DNA from: BQWY01 sp046351095
GTDB lineage: Bacteria; Nitrospirota; Nitrospiria; Nitrospirales; Nitrospiraceae
Direction of reading: 5' to 3'
NCBI GenBank assembly: GCA_046351095.1
Contig: JAXLZC010000001.1
Location: 1,488,001 to 1,552,000 of the forward strand
DNA: 64,000 nt
Shown here: positions 34,709 through 43,791 of the stretch, piece by piece
Layout of the letters: each line of letters begins with the position of its first letter
Numbering within the stretch: position 1 is the first letter of the stretch
Translations under genes and position numbers: made by a program
The notes under the pieces: model-generated
The model's input: only the letters and a program-made list of their open reading frames with translations
Database searches by the model: none
Told to the model about the DNA's origin: nothing

Positions 34709-35416
34709 CTAGAGGTGGCGCAGGTCGTCCGGCGGTCTCCGGTGATCGCGTCCATAAAACTGCGCTTCGAGCCAGGTCTTCGCCAAGTCGCGCGCGCCGA
34801 GGCCGAAGGCCAGCGTCGCCGCGAGGACGATGCCGCCGAACATAATGCCGAACCCAACCACGACGACATGTTCGGCGATTCCCAACTGCTCCATCGCCAT
34901 GGAGGCCGCCACGAGGAGAACACCCCATCGGGCGCAGGCCGCCAACAACCGCGCGGGAGGAACACCGGCGTTGACCGCGGCAATAAGCACTGCCTGCGAC
35001 ACGAAGTTCGACAGGAGATACCCCGCGCCGCCGATCAGCAGCGCCGAAATGACATGGGGAATGTAGGCGAGGAACGACTGCGTCGCCTGATTGATCGGCT
35101 GCAACTGCAGCGCGCTGATCGCCGCCATGCCGGCGAATCCCAACACAGCCCAATAGCCGACGCGCCCGACGATCCGCGAGGGATCGGTCTTCACCCCGCC
35201 GCGTAACAGCGCCGCGGTCACGCCGACACGGTCGCAGAGCCGATCCAGGCCGACGACGCGCAGCGACCGTTCGAGCAACGTCCCGACGACCCAGGCCGCC
35301 ACCACGCCGCCGACCAGCAGCAGCGACATGACGAAGAGGTTCGGGAGCACCGCCGTTACACGGTCGGCGACGATCCGTAAGGGCTCTAAGAGTGTGCCGA
35401 TCCAGGCCTCACTCAT
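34709..35416 (-). CDS. integral membrane protein, mechanosensitive-channel-like TM helix family
   Basis: A 235-residue membrane protein with about four or five TM helices: FVMSLLLVGGVVAAWVVGTL, YWAVLGFAGMAAISALQL, IPHVISALLIGGAGYLL and VVVVGFGIMFGGIVLAATLA. The C-terminal FGLGARDLAKTWLEAQFYG resembles the conserved TM-helix family related to small mechanosensitive channels, but no beta domain of MscS is present. ATG 35416 overlaps the glycosyltransferase stop as ATGA, so the two are coupled. Confidence 0.8.
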   Translation of the reverse strand: MSEAWIGTLLEPLRIVADRVTAVLPNLFVMSLLLVGGVVAAWVVGTLLERSLRVVGLDRLCDRVGVTAALLRGGVKTDPSRIVGRVGYWAVLGFAGMAAISALQLQPINQATQSFLAYIPHVISALLIGGAGYLLSNFVSQAVLIAAVNAGVPPARLLAACARWGVLLVAASMAMEQLGIAEHVVVVGFGIMFGGIVLAATLAFGLGARDLAKTWLEAQFYGRDHRRPPDDLRHL

Positions 35417-36750
35417 GTCAGCAGTTGCTCCGGCGTGGCATCGATATGTTGCAACGAGGCTTCCAATTCTTCCATGGTGGTGCGGCGCCACTTGGCCATC
35501 AACGAGGGCTTTAAGCGCTCAAACGCCAGGCACAGCGACTCCACTCTGTCTTCCGCCTCTCGCGACGAGAGGTCCTGCGTGTCGCACACAAAACTTGCCG
35601 TATGCCCCAGGTACAGCGGCGTCAGCGCCTTCAGCACATGTTCGCGCGGCAACACACGATGCCGAAACGCAGTCGCAGCATCGTACACGATTTGCGTCCA
35701 GAGTTCGTCCGGCATGTGGAACGTGCGGTTGGACGATCGGTCGAGACGGCCGAGCTCGCTATAGGTCTCCGGCGCCAACATCTGCTCCCACACCGGACCG
35801 AGATCGCGCAGGCCCTGATCGAAGCTGGCCAACATGCCGTCGACGTGCACATGCACCGGTTCGACCGCGACCTCGTACTGAAACCCAAATACCGGCACAG
35901 GATCGGATCCGACAGCACGCCACCACACCGCCTCGTGCGCTTCCATCGCGCTGAACAGTGCGCCCACGACCTGCGACAACATCCCGACGAGGTCGGTTGA
36001 CTGAGCCGACGGACTTTGGATCTTCGCGCCTAAAAAACTTTGGCAGACTTTCGCGCCAAAGGCCAGGGCCTCCGTCGTCATCCAGACGTCGCTGCCGACA
36101 TAGGCCGTGTCCGTCTCCCAGGCCGGTTGATCCGCGTAGTGCAGCGCGAGTCGCCCGGAAAACCCGAACTCGCCGCCGATGGGTTGCCGAATTCGATCGC
36201 CGTACAACGACCGCGTCAGCGGGTACACGATGCTGTTGGTGATGGTGCCTTCGTACTTGTGCCGTAAGTAGTACGGGGCCACGTAGTCGTACTGCTCTTC
36301 GAGGATAGGCTGCAGGAGCAGGCCGATCCATTCCGGCGTGATGCTGCGCACATCCGCATCGACGACGGCACAGGCCGCCGGCGACACACGCCGCGCGACC
36401 TCGCACATCGTCCGGAGCGCGCTGCCCTTCCCTGGCACCCCATGATACGGAGTGATGATTTTGTGCAGAGCCGAGGGATGGTCGGCAATAAACAGCGCGT
36501 CGTAATCAACCGCCGCCTGCGCGACAAGGTCCGGCGTCCCGTCGGTCGAACCGCCGTCGGCATTCACCAAGACCGCGCGTTTCCCGGGACAATATTTCGC
36601 AAGCCCCGCGGTGACTGCCCGCACAACATGTTCGATAGTGGCGGCGTTGTTGAAGCTGTGAAGTCCGACCAAGACGTCGGCCTGTCCGACCTGCGCAACC
36701 GCCTCCTCGGTCGCCGGCGACAATACATGCTCCGGCCGCCGCGTCGTCAT
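35413..36750 (-). CDS. GT-A fold glycosyltransferase (GT2 type)
   Basis: A 445-residue soluble glycosyltransferase. The nucleotide-sugar binding region has VGLHSFNNAATIEHVVRAV, LVNADGGSTDGTPDLV and the metal-binding VVDADVRSITPEWI (DxD-like). IGGEFGFSGRLAL and WETDTAYVGSDVWMT line the acceptor site. The pattern resembles glucosyl/mannosyl-glycerate synthases, but the product cannot be decided from sequence. ATG 36750 is used, with GGAGG about 10 nt upstream; the frame is open further but looks non-coding. Coupled to the membrane protein gene. Confidence 0.88.
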   Translation of the reverse strand: MTTRRPEHVLSPATEEAVAQVGQADVLVGLHSFNNAATIEHVVRAVTAGLAKYCPGKRAVLVNADGGSTDGTPDLVAQAAVDYDALFIADHPSALHKIITPYHGVPGKGSALRTMCEVARRVSPAACAVVDADVRSITPEWIGLLLQPILEEQYDYVAPYYLRHKYEGTITNSIVYPLTRSLYGDRIRQPIGGEFGFSGRLALHYADQPAWETDTAYVGSDVWMTTEALAFGAKVCQSFLGAKIQSPSAQSTDLVGMLSQVVGALFSAMEAHEAVWWRAVGSDPVPVFGFQYEVAVEPVHVHVDGMLASFDQGLRDLGPVWEQMLAPETYSELGRLDRSSNRTFHMPDELWTQIVYDAATAFRHRVLPREHVLKALTPLYLGHTASFVCDTQDLSSREAEDRVESLCLAFERLKPSLMAKWRRTTMEELEASLQHIDATPEQLLT

Positions 36751-37053
36751 ACCGATGGCGCCTCCATCAGAGGAGCAGAGGCCTGACACGTGGATCCGTC
36801 GGCACAGAAAACAAGGCAGAGAGGCGCCGGACGACACTGGTCGACTCGACGGAACGGTGCGACGTCCGCGCCCGTCGGGCGAAACGACACACGTGTGGTA
36901 TTGAGGGACCGGCCTGACATGACACTCCGCTGGTGCACACGTCGCACGGGAAACCGCGCGGCAGGACTCAATGCGAGAGAGTTGCTGAACGCACGAGGCG
37001 TCGACAGAACGGCCGCACGTGCAGACACGCACGCACGGACGGGCCGGTACTGA
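36751..37053. other. 303-bp gap between the glycosyltransferase and the coiled-coil gene
   Basis: No gene, hairpin terminator or good promoter was found. A frame on the minus strand extends to 37032, but its residue content (many Cys, Arg, Ser) does not resemble the adjacent protein and has no ribosome-binding site. Confidence 0.6.
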
Positions 37054-38403
37054 CTAGCGTGTAGGGAGGCGCGTGCGGCTGGTAGCCACGGCCTTGACGA
37101 TCTTTACGTCTTTCAACCCTTCCATAAACCGATCGGCCGGCTGCTGGGCCGGTCGCGGCACCTCCACGCTATACCATCCGGAATCTGCGTCGCCCTTGCG
37201 GGCGTGCAACTCTTGGAACCACCGATCGATCGACTCTTCGGTGGTGCCGTCCTGAAACGAGACAAAAAATGTAAACGGCGACGCGTCCGTCCGCGCATCG
37301 GCGACCATCGCCGACTGGCTGGATACGTCGGCGCCGGACTTCGGCGTCGTCTCTTGCGCCACCATGCTGGACGGCTCGCCGGCGTCCTTCGACTTCGGCC
37401 GCGCCGACACATCGAAGCCCCCCGTCCGCAAGCGGCCCGCCAACTCTTGGTTCTTTTTTTCCATCGAACTGACATGGCGCGCCAAGTGTTCGTTGGCCAT
37501 GCTCAAACTATGCAGCTCGTCGCGCAACTGGACCCGCTCGCTCTGCACCTGGCCCATCAACACTTTCGCCATCCGCTCGACATCGACGTTGGCCCGCTGC
37601 GCAATCCGCTCCTGCTGCTCTTCCATCTGCTGGACCGACACCATCTGCGTGCCAAGCTGCTTCTGGTGTTGCGCCAATTCGTCGACCGCACGCTGCACCG
37701 AATGGATCGTCTTTTGTTGCCCCGCGACCGCCTGCGCCGAGGCCGTCTGCGCAGCCAACAGGGTCTGCACCTGCGCTTCGAGGCGTTGGAGCGACTCGCG
37801 CGTTTGCGCCGACGAGACGATTTCATGGCCGACCGCCGTGGCCACCGCCACAGACGGCGCCTGCTCGGTAGACGGATGCGCTTTGTCCCACAGATGGTCT
37901 GCGACGACTAACCCCGCGATCAGCACGACGCCCAATTGTGCAAAGGCCACTTCCTGCATGCCAGGACGTAGCCCCCTGGCGGTCGTTGCCGGAGACGGCA
38001 CCCACCATCCGAACGAACGGACAAACCGTTCCCAGACCGAGGGCACGGCCGGCGCAACGACACGCACAGATCCGCCGTCGACACGGTTGTGCACAGACAC
38101 CGTGACGATCCGCCCTGCCCAGGCGAAGTCGTGATTGCGAAGCGCAAGTTCGGGGATCGAAAAACCGCCGACCAGCAGGCCCGTTTCGCTACGGAGTTCG
38201 ACGAGATGGATCGTGCGTTCGCGGCTGGAAAAGGCGAGGCTTGCGTCCGGCTGCCCGCTGTCGAGTTCGCCGATGCAATCCTGATTGACGAAGACCTGCA
38301 AGCGCCTCGGCCGCTCGGCCCGCTGGCGCGCCGGCAGATCCGCTAACGACGCGAGCAGATGTTCACGATATCGAAGCAGACTTTCGTCCGGAGCCTGTTC
38401 CAT
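37054..38403 (-). CDS. single-pass membrane protein with coiled coil, possible anti-sigma partner
   Basis: A 449-residue protein. Residues 1-150 are a soluble domain with beta-rich segments, including ASLAFSSRERTIHLVELRSE; a TM helix (FAQLGVVLIAGLVVADHLW) follows. A long coiled coil (about 195-320) is rich in Gln, Glu and Lys with heptads, followed by a Ser/Lys linker and a small C-terminal domain (FTFFVSFQDGTTEESIDRWF). GGAAGG lies close upstream. It overlaps the preceding gene by 41 nt. The order and topology suggest an anti-sigma or signal-transducing membrane protein; no domain was identified with certainty. Confidence 0.6.
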   Translation of the reverse strand: MEQAPDESLLRYREHLLASLADLPARQRAERPRRLQVFVNQDCIGELDSGQPDASLAFSSRERTIHLVELRSETGLLVGGFSIPELALRNHDFAWAGRIVTVSVHNRVDGGSVRVVAPAVPSVWERFVRSFGWWVPSPATTARGLRPGMQEVAFAQLGVVLIAGLVVADHLWDKAHPSTEQAPSVAVATAVGHEIVSSAQTRESLQRLEAQVQTLLAAQTASAQAVAGQQKTIHSVQRAVDELAQHQKQLGTQMVSVQQMEEQQERIAQRANVDVERMAKVLMGQVQSERVQLRDELHSLSMANEHLARHVSSMEKKNQELAGRLRTGGFDVSARPKSKDAGEPSSMVAQETTPKSGADVSSQSAMVADARTDASPFTFFVSFQDGTTEESIDRWFQELHARKGDADSGWYSVEVPRPAQQPADRFMEGLKDVKIVKAVATSRTRLPTR

Positions 38404-39319
38404 GGTGTCCCCTTCCTTGGGCGCCCAGCAACACCGCCATCACTCCATGTGATTTTTGCAACGGGCGGATATGCAGATCGATCGTCACGCGCCCGATATC
38501 GCTCACCACACTCGCGCGTGCCTGCGTGACCTCCGCAAAACAGGTATGGCAGAGCGCCAAGTGCCAGATGCGGTAGTCATAGCCATAGTCCTGCCGGAAC
38601 AGATCCGCCCACTGTTCGCGCGACAGGCACGGATAGTGGTCGGGTTCGCTCTTGCGATAGTGTGCCTGGAGCAATTTCGCTAAGCGCAGGACGTCGTTGT
38701 GCAACACTTCGGGCTGGCGCTGCTTCTGCTCCTCGATCACCGCCAAGTCCGCCTCGGAGATCCCGAGCTCTTCCATCGAACGTTGCCAGCCGGCCTGACG
38801 CCACCGTTCGAAGTTTTTATAGATCCGCTGACTTTCCGCCGCGCCGAAGCCCAACAACCGTACCACCTGCCCCTGGCGCAATCCGTAGAGATGGTAGAAG
38901 AGCGCCATCAACGCATCGCGGCTGACGACCGCCCGTGACACCAACCCATCCAGATAGCGGCCCAATGGCGTCAGCAGATCCGGGTGGTAACAGAGCGGTT
39001 GCGGCTGGCTGTAGTATTTTGCGATGACGCTTTCGAGCAAAAAAAGCGGCCGACAGGGTACTTCCGTACGTCCGCACGTGACGAAGCGCTCGACCAATTC
39101 ATAGCCCCAACGCAGCGCCAGTTTGTCGTGCGTGACGTCCGGCTGCCACTGTCCGGTTTCTTTGAGGAAGCGCTTCGTGTGGGTGGTCGCCCGTTCGAGC
39201 AATTCCGGCAAGGTCGCCCGCACCACCTGGTCGAATTCTTCAGGTGTGGTAACGAGATGGCTGAGGTTCGGAAGAACTTCGGTGTTTCCGTTCATCGTGA
39301 CAATACCCATCCGTCTCAT
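38363..39319 (-). CDS. putative sigma-factor-like protein of unknown family
   Basis: A 318-residue cytoplasmic protein. The central region LMALFYHLYGLRQGQVVRLLGFGAAESQRIYKNFERWR resembles a sigma70 region 4 helix-turn-helix, with GLRQGQVVRLLGF as the turn; a region 2-like segment is not clear. No Pfam family can be named by eye. The 3' end overlaps the downstream membrane coiled-coil gene by 41 nt, as sigma/anti-sigma pairs often do. The start is uncertain: ATGs at 39319, 39310 and 39295 have no strong ribosome-binding site. Confidence 0.5.
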   Translation of the reverse strand: MRRMGIVTMNGNTEVLPNLSHLVTTPEEFDQVVRATLPELLERATTHTKRFLKETGQWQPDVTHDKLALRWGYELVERFVTCGRTEVPCRPLFLLESVIAKYYSQPQPLCYHPDLLTPLGRYLDGLVSRAVVSRDALMALFYHLYGLRQGQVVRLLGFGAAESQRIYKNFERWRQAGWQRSMEELGISEADLAVIEEQKQRQPEVLHNDVLRLAKLLQAHYRKSEPDHYPCLSREQWADLFRQDYGYDYRIWHLALCHTCFAEVTQARASVVSDIGRVTIDLHIRPLQKSHGVMAVLLGAQGRGHHGTGSGRKSASIS

Positions 39320-39510
39320 GCAACAGCGTCGACAGTGACGCCGAGCCTGTACAGAGCGGCATTATTGTCCTGATTTCGGGACACAGATTGCAACAGATTT
39401 TTGGCTGGGGAGGGGGCACACAATTGTCTATGAGTCGGTCGGCCACGTCACGAGAACAGCCGACGTACAACGACCTAGCCAAAGGCCACAATGACAGCCA
39501 AGATCGTGGC

Positions 39511-39807
39511 CTACCGCTTGGATTTTCGGCAGCCATCCTCCAGGGCTTCGACCTCTGTTTGATAGCAGCGCTCGGCCTTGGTCCTTGCGTAAAACCGCTG
39601 AGTATCCATGTGATAGATACAGCGCTCGCCGGAATGGGGGGTGAAATTGCCTTTGATCGGATGGCTGTCCGGACAGACCCCATTTTTGAGCGGCGGGATA
39701 CCGGAGCGGTGGGAGACGTCCGTCTGATGCGTCCTCCGCTTGGCCGCCGCATCCGTGACCGTCATCACAAACAGCGTACAGGCAAGCACCAACTTTAGTC
39801 CTGGCAT
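39511..39807 (-). CDS. small secreted protein with sunset-type domain
   Basis: A 98-residue protein with a signal peptide (LKLVLACTLFVMTVTDAAA). The mature part carries NGVCPDSHPIKGNFTPHSG, RCIYHMDTQRFYARTKAERCY and EALEDGCRKSK, which fit the small zinc/cysteine sunset-like domain (CP..PIKGN....IYH....Y..T..E.C). It may be a periplasmic metal-binding or nuclease-associated module; function unknown. Downstream (39320-39510) nothing else is seen. Confidence 0.7.
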   Translation of the reverse strand: MPGLKLVLACTLFVMTVTDAAAKRRTHQTDVSHRSGIPPLKNGVCPDSHPIKGNFTPHSGERCIYHMDTQRFYARTKAERCYQTEVEALEDGCRKSKR

Positions 39808-39895
39808 AGGTCCATGGGTGTCATGGCACAGCAGCGGAAACAGTCCTGACCGGGGCAGCGTACAGCCTGGAAGACTCGACCTACGGCAGTATAAA

Positions 39896-39971
39896 TGGAG
39901 CCGGCGACCCGGATTGAACGGGCGACCTGCGGTTTACGAAACCGCTGCTCTACCAACTGAGCTACGCCGGC
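39896..39971 (-). tRNA. tRNA-Thr (CGT)
   Basis: Minus-strand cloverleaf: acceptor GCCGGCG/CGCCGGC, D-arm GCTCAGTTGGTAGAGC, anticodon arm GCGGT-TTCGTAA-ACCGC with anticodon CGT (ACG codon), T-arm with GTTCAATCC, discriminator T and encoded CCA. The acceptor and T-arm are intact. Confidence 0.96.
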
Positions 39972-40044
39972 TCGGCGTAAGAAGATACGTGACGAGAGAG
40001 TGCGGAAGCGAAGGTGTGGATGATACCGATTCTCTGGACGTACG

Positions 40045-41469
40045 TCAACGAACCGGCGCAGATCCTTTCCGATCGACGGTCGGCATGACGGCCAACGCCT
40101 CGAAGCCAGGTAGCGTTTGAGGATCCGGCTCGCAAAACGATACCTGAGGCTGCCCGAAGAGTTCCTGCGCTTGCTGCTGCACCTGACTGCTGACGTATCC
40201 GCAGAGGTCCTTCCACAAGACACGCCCAGTATGCGAGGCATCCGCTTCTCCGCTGAGCGCTTTCAGTACGTAAAAGGTAAACAGCCCATGCTGGGGTGCA
40301 GGCAACTCGTGGGCATCTTGCAATCCGGTATTGCCGACGATTTGCAGGAGGCGCCCATCAAGGGCATGCCGAATCTCCGGCTTCCATGTCGGCACTGCTG
40401 CAGTGTCCAACGCCGTACCGGACGGTTCCAACGACAGGTCTAAGATCACAACGGCGCGGGCCTGCGGCAACGCAGCGAGGGCGGCGTGGAGTCGCGACAA
40501 GGGATACAGTCGGTATTGACTCCCTGGTTGCCCGTCGTGCGGCACAAGCGCTACAGCCCCCGTCTGCGGATCCACCGCTGCACGTCCGGCCACGTACACA
40601 TAGACGACAGGATGCGTCTTCGCCTTACTCGGCAACCACTGCTCGAACACCTGCGCGAGGTCGTCGCGGAGCGCCTGTGCATCGGTCAACACTTTGATGC
40701 GATCGGTAGGGATGCCGAACGTGCGCTTGAAATAGTGGCCGACGACGGTTGCATCGCGTGCCGCCAGCGGACTCGTGGCGACTAACGGATCGCGGTACGT
40801 TCCGACTCCTACGGCAATTGCGACGGCATCCGTCTGCGCATGTCCTTTTTTTACGGACGGCGGATGATCGATGGCGATGGAGCGCACATCCACAGCCGAC
40901 GCGCCGGCACGCACGCCCAGGAGAAATTGTCTTTTCCGTGAGGCAGCGCTGGCATCGTTCGGCGTCCGCACCGTCAGCACAATTTCCGCCTGTTCCGACG
41001 ACGCAAGCGTCGGAACCGTGCCGGAGAGCACTAACCGTCGATGTTCGCCGGCAGGCAATGTTCCGATATGAATCGGCGCGTGCAATTGGTCGACGACGCT
41101 CGGCGTTCCATCGACGTGCACATCGACCTGTTCTGCCGCCACCGGTCCCTGGTTCGCCACATCAAGTTCCAGCGTGAACCGTTCGCCGACTTCCAACGTG
41201 TGGTTGTGATTGGCGTCGCGCAAAACGGCGCGTACTGTCACAAGGGCGCTGGGCGCGGAAGGATGCTCAGGCGGTGCGCTGGTTTGATCTGTTACCAGAG
41301 TTGCGTCATTGGCGATTGGCGTCGACGCGGCGGCAACTGGAGCGGGAGTCTGGGTCTGAGAATCCGCCTTCGGTCGTGCGCCGCAGCCGACCAGCTGCAA
41401 GCACGTCATAAGGCCGAGGATGAGCAGAGCAGATGCGCGACGGGTCAACAAGGGTGTCGGGTGAGGCAT
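40045..41469 (-). CDS. lipoprotein with degenerate caspase-like domain
   Basis: A 474-residue lipoprotein: signal with lipobox LVGC (Cys29), Pro/Ala-rich linker, a CARDB-like beta domain (about 75-170, VGERFTLELDVANQGPVAAEQVDVHV), then a caspase-like (C14) fold. The latter has AIAVGVGTYRDPLVATSPLAARDA and DDLAQVFEQWLP, but the catalytic His of the usual SGHG is Arg296 (YVAGRAA) and the Cys of the usual DACxSG is Ser346 (ILDLSLEPSG). It is therefore a pseudo-enzyme, probably on the outer or inner membrane as a binding or scaffold protein. Confidence 0.75.
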   Translation of the reverse strand: MPHPTPLLTRRASALLILGLMTCLQLVGCGARPKADSQTQTPAPVAAASTPIANDATLVTDQTSAPPEHPSAPSALVTVRAVLRDANHNHTLEVGERFTLELDVANQGPVAAEQVDVHVDGTPSVVDQLHAPIHIGTLPAGEHRRLVLSGTVPTLASSEQAEIVLTVRTPNDASAASRKRQFLLGVRAGASAVDVRSIAIDHPPSVKKGHAQTDAVAIAVGVGTYRDPLVATSPLAARDATVVGHYFKRTFGIPTDRIKVLTDAQALRDDLAQVFEQWLPSKAKTHPVVYVYVAGRAAVDPQTGAVALVPHDGQPGSQYRLYPLSRLHAALAALPQARAVVILDLSLEPSGTALDTAAVPTWKPEIRHALDGRLLQIVGNTGLQDAHELPAPQHGLFTFYVLKALSGEADASHTGRVLWKDLCGYVSSQVQQQAQELFGQPQVSFCEPDPQTLPGFEALAVMPTVDRKGSAPVR

Positions 41470-41649
41470 GAGAATCTGAGCCGAGAAGCCTGGCGGCGAC
41501 GCGACACCGATTGCGATCTTATACTCAAACGGCGGAGGGAAGACAACCGCAAGACGCTCTCGCTGACTGCTTTCGTCACTCGAACCTATCGCCTCGTTCG
41601 CGTGGCACTTTCGCCCCGGCTAAATTGACGGGCATCCGTTGCATTCGTT

Positions 41650-42588
41650 ATGGTCCGCCGCATGCTGCGACCCGATCACCGCCCCTCCACACCTCAGGCA
41701 ACAGAACCTGCACCGACGCCGCCACCGGAAAGCCTCTGGTTCGCGCTCCTCCGGTTGATTCGCTTCGGCAATCAGACGGGTACGATGTTGCTCCTGCTTC
41801 CCTGCTGGTGGGCGTTGTGGATCGCCTCGCGCGGCGTGCCGCCCCTTTCGCTGTTGCTGATCTTTGCCGGTGGAGCCTTCCTCATGCGCAGCGCCGGTGT
41901 AATCATGAATGATCTGACGGATCGTCGTATCGACCGACATGTGCGACGCACCGCCCATCGTCCGCTTGCGGAGGGCAGTCTGCGCCCGATACAGGCGCTG
42001 GTCTTGCTCGTGCTGTTGCTCATGGCGGCGGTAGGCCTGCTGTTCCTGTTGCCCGCTCGCGTCTGGCCGCTCGCGCCGACGGCGGTCGTCCTCGCCGCAA
42101 TTTATCCCTGGGCCAAACGCTATGTCCCGATCCCGCAAGCCATCCTCGGCCTGGCCTTCGGCTGGGGCGTCATCATGGCATGGGGCTCTGTCCGCGAATC
42201 CATCGATGCACCCGCCTGGCTGTTGTACCTCGGAACCGCCAGTTGGGCCATCGCCTACGACACCATTTACGCGATGCAGGACCGTGAAGACGACCGCGCG
42301 ATCGGTGTGCGCTCGTCGGCGTTATATTTTGGCGACCGGGCGTGGCTGGCTGTGCTTTGCTTTCAGTTCATCTTGTTGGTCTGCGTCGGAGCGGCAGGGT
42401 GGCTGACCGACGCGGCGTCGTTACTCTTCACCGGCCTTGTGTTTATCGCTTACTGGCTGCTGCGACTCTTACGGGACGTCTATTCCCTCCAAATGACCAA
42501 TGAGCCCTCCAAACTCTTAAGTGCCTTTGGACAACAAGTGTTGGTCGGCCTGGCCATTCTGGGCGTTATCATCCTGGGATATTGGTAA
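41650..42588 (+). CDS. UbiA-family prenyltransferase (UbiA/MqnP-like)
   Basis: A 312-residue membrane prenyltransferase with the two Asp-rich motifs: NDLTDRRIDRHV (loop after the first helices) and YDTIYAMQDREDD. Several TM segments follow (LVLLVLLLMAAVGLLFLL, WLAVLCFQFILLVCVGAAGWL). It attaches an isoprenoid to an aromatic quinone precursor. The 4-hydroxybenzoate and futalosine-pathway (MqnP) enzymes cannot be separated by eye; Nitrospira make menaquinone, which favours MqnP. A Pro-rich N-terminus of about 30 residues and a weak ribosome-binding site are notable. Confidence 0.85.
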   Translation: MVRRMLRPDHRPSTPQATEPAPTPPPESLWFALLRLIRFGNQTGTMLLLLPCWWALWIASRGVPPLSLLLIFAGGAFLMRSAGVIMNDLTDRRIDRHVRRTAHRPLAEGSLRPIQALVLLVLLLMAAVGLLFLLPARVWPLAPTAVVLAAIYPWAKRYVPIPQAILGLAFGWGVIMAWGSVRESIDAPAWLLYLGTASWAIAYDTIYAMQDREDDRAIGVRSSALYFGDRAWLAVLCFQFILLVCVGAAGWLTDAASLLFTGLVFIAYWLLRLLRDVYSLQMTNEPSKLLSAFGQQVLVGLAILGVIILGYW

Positions 42589-42731
42589 GACAGCCGCGCG
42601 CGCAAAAGTGTCGCAGCAGTAGCGTGACCACCGCAGTGCAGACGGTCAATCTGCGCATCGAATCGATACGACGATTCGGCTGTAAGCAAAGACTATAGAA
42701 GCGGAAGAGCGAGCGAGAGAAGAGCTTGAAT

Positions 42732-42760
42732 CGGACGCGCCCTTCGAGAAGGCGCGTCCG
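42732..42760. terminator. bidirectional hairpin between convergent ubiA and cytochrome genes
   Basis: A perfect 10-bp GC-rich stem (42732-42741 with 42751-42760) with a 9-nt loop (some inner pairing), centred between the stop of the prenyltransferase (42588) and the stop of the cytochrome gene (42778). T-runs are weak on both sides (minus-strand continuation ATTCAAGCTC...), so it may act with Rho or as a 3' end stabiliser. Confidence 0.6.
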
Positions 42761-42777
42761 GATTGGGAACAGAGGAC

Positions 42778-43791
42778 TTAGCTGCCGGAGCCTTCGGTAG
42801 GAGCCTCGGACTTCGGCGCACGGAGCGTATTCAGATACAGGCTGATCGCCTTGGCGTCCGGATCGCTGATGCCGAGGTTCGGCATACGCGTTTCCGGCTT
42901 CATCGCTTGCGGATACTTAATCCAGCGGTAGACCCAGGTCGGCGTCAAACGGAATCCCGCACGATCCAACGCTGGTCCGACCTTTCCGCCTTCTTGGTTC
43001 AAGGCATGGCAGGCGTTACAGCCGTACTTGTTGGAGTAGAGGCGCTTGCCGAGGGCAATCTGGGCCGCCTCCTGCGACGGCTTCACTGCGAGATCCGGGC
43101 GTGCAACTTGCGCGTACTTCGGTCGCTTCGTGAAATATTCGTCGTTCAGCTTCACGGCGTCCAACACCTTCTTCGCGGCCGACATGGCCGCTGCTTCCTT
43201 GGCGTAGGCATTGTCGTCCACGTCCTTGCCGGACTTTTCCGCCTCGTCGTTGGCCTTCTTTTCAGCCGCTTCGTAGGCGGTCTTGGCGTTATCGAACGCA
43301 CCCTGCGCTTCATCGAATGCGCTCTTCACTTCCTTCTTCCGCTCTTCCACGTTGAAGGTCAGTTTCATGCCGTGCAAGGTACGCACATAGGCGACGATCG
43401 ACCAGATTTCTTCTTCCGCTAATGTGTACTTGAAGGTCGGCATGGTCGGCACGGCGAACTCGTCGTCGCCGATCTTATCGCCGCCTTCAGGGCTGGTATC
43501 CTTCATGTCGCGCGAAATCGTATGGAAGATTTCGTCGTCCTTGAAGGTGCTCATTTCCGACTTGTTCGAGAGGTCTTTCGGCTTGGGGTCCGGCATGGAC
43601 GACCAGTTATAGCCCTCGTTCTGGCGTCCATTCTCGCCGTGACAATGCGAGCAATAGTGATTGTAGAGCTCCTTGCCTTTGGCGATCTGCTCGCTCTGGA
43701 ACATGCCGCAGCCGACGATGCTGGATGCGCCCACCACGCAGAGGACGGCACCGGCGATCGACAGATATCGAAGGTGTGTCCGCGCGCTCAT
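42778..43791 (-). CDS. dihaem c-type cytochrome lipoprotein
   Basis: A 337-residue lipoprotein with a lipobox ending at Cys28 (SSIVGC). The first haem site is CSHCH (47-51); the second is CNACH in YSNKYGCNACHALNQ. Between them is a charged helical segment (FDEAQGAFDNAKTAYEAAEKK..., about 155-215). METs and GPALDRAG and ETRMPNLG are typical cytochrome c domain motifs around the second site. ATG 43791 overlaps the preceding gene as ATGA. Final gene of the respiratory cluster, probably electron-accepting on the periplasmic side. Confidence 0.9.
   Translation of the reverse strand: MSARTHLRYLSIAGAVLCVVGASSIVGCGMFQSEQIAKGKELYNHYCSHCHGENGRQNEGYNWSSMPDPKPKDLSNKSEMSTFKDDEIFHTISRDMKDTSPEGGDKIGDDEFAVPTMPTFKYTLAEEEIWSIVAYVRTLHGMKLTFNVEERKKEVKSAFDEAQGAFDNAKTAYEAAEKKANDEAEKSGKDVDDNAYAKEAAAMSAAKKVLDAVKLNDEYFTKRPKYAQVARPDLAVKPSQEAAQIALGKRLYSNKYGCNACHALNQEGGKVGPALDRAGFRLTPTWVYRWIKYPQAMKPETRMPNLGISDPDAKAISLYLNTLRAPKSEAPTEGSGS

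Noticed and set aside
36751..37032. N-terminal extension of the glycosyltransferase
   Set aside because: Cys/Arg/Ser-rich residues unlike the protein, no ribosome-binding site, and ATG 36750 has GGAGG upstream.
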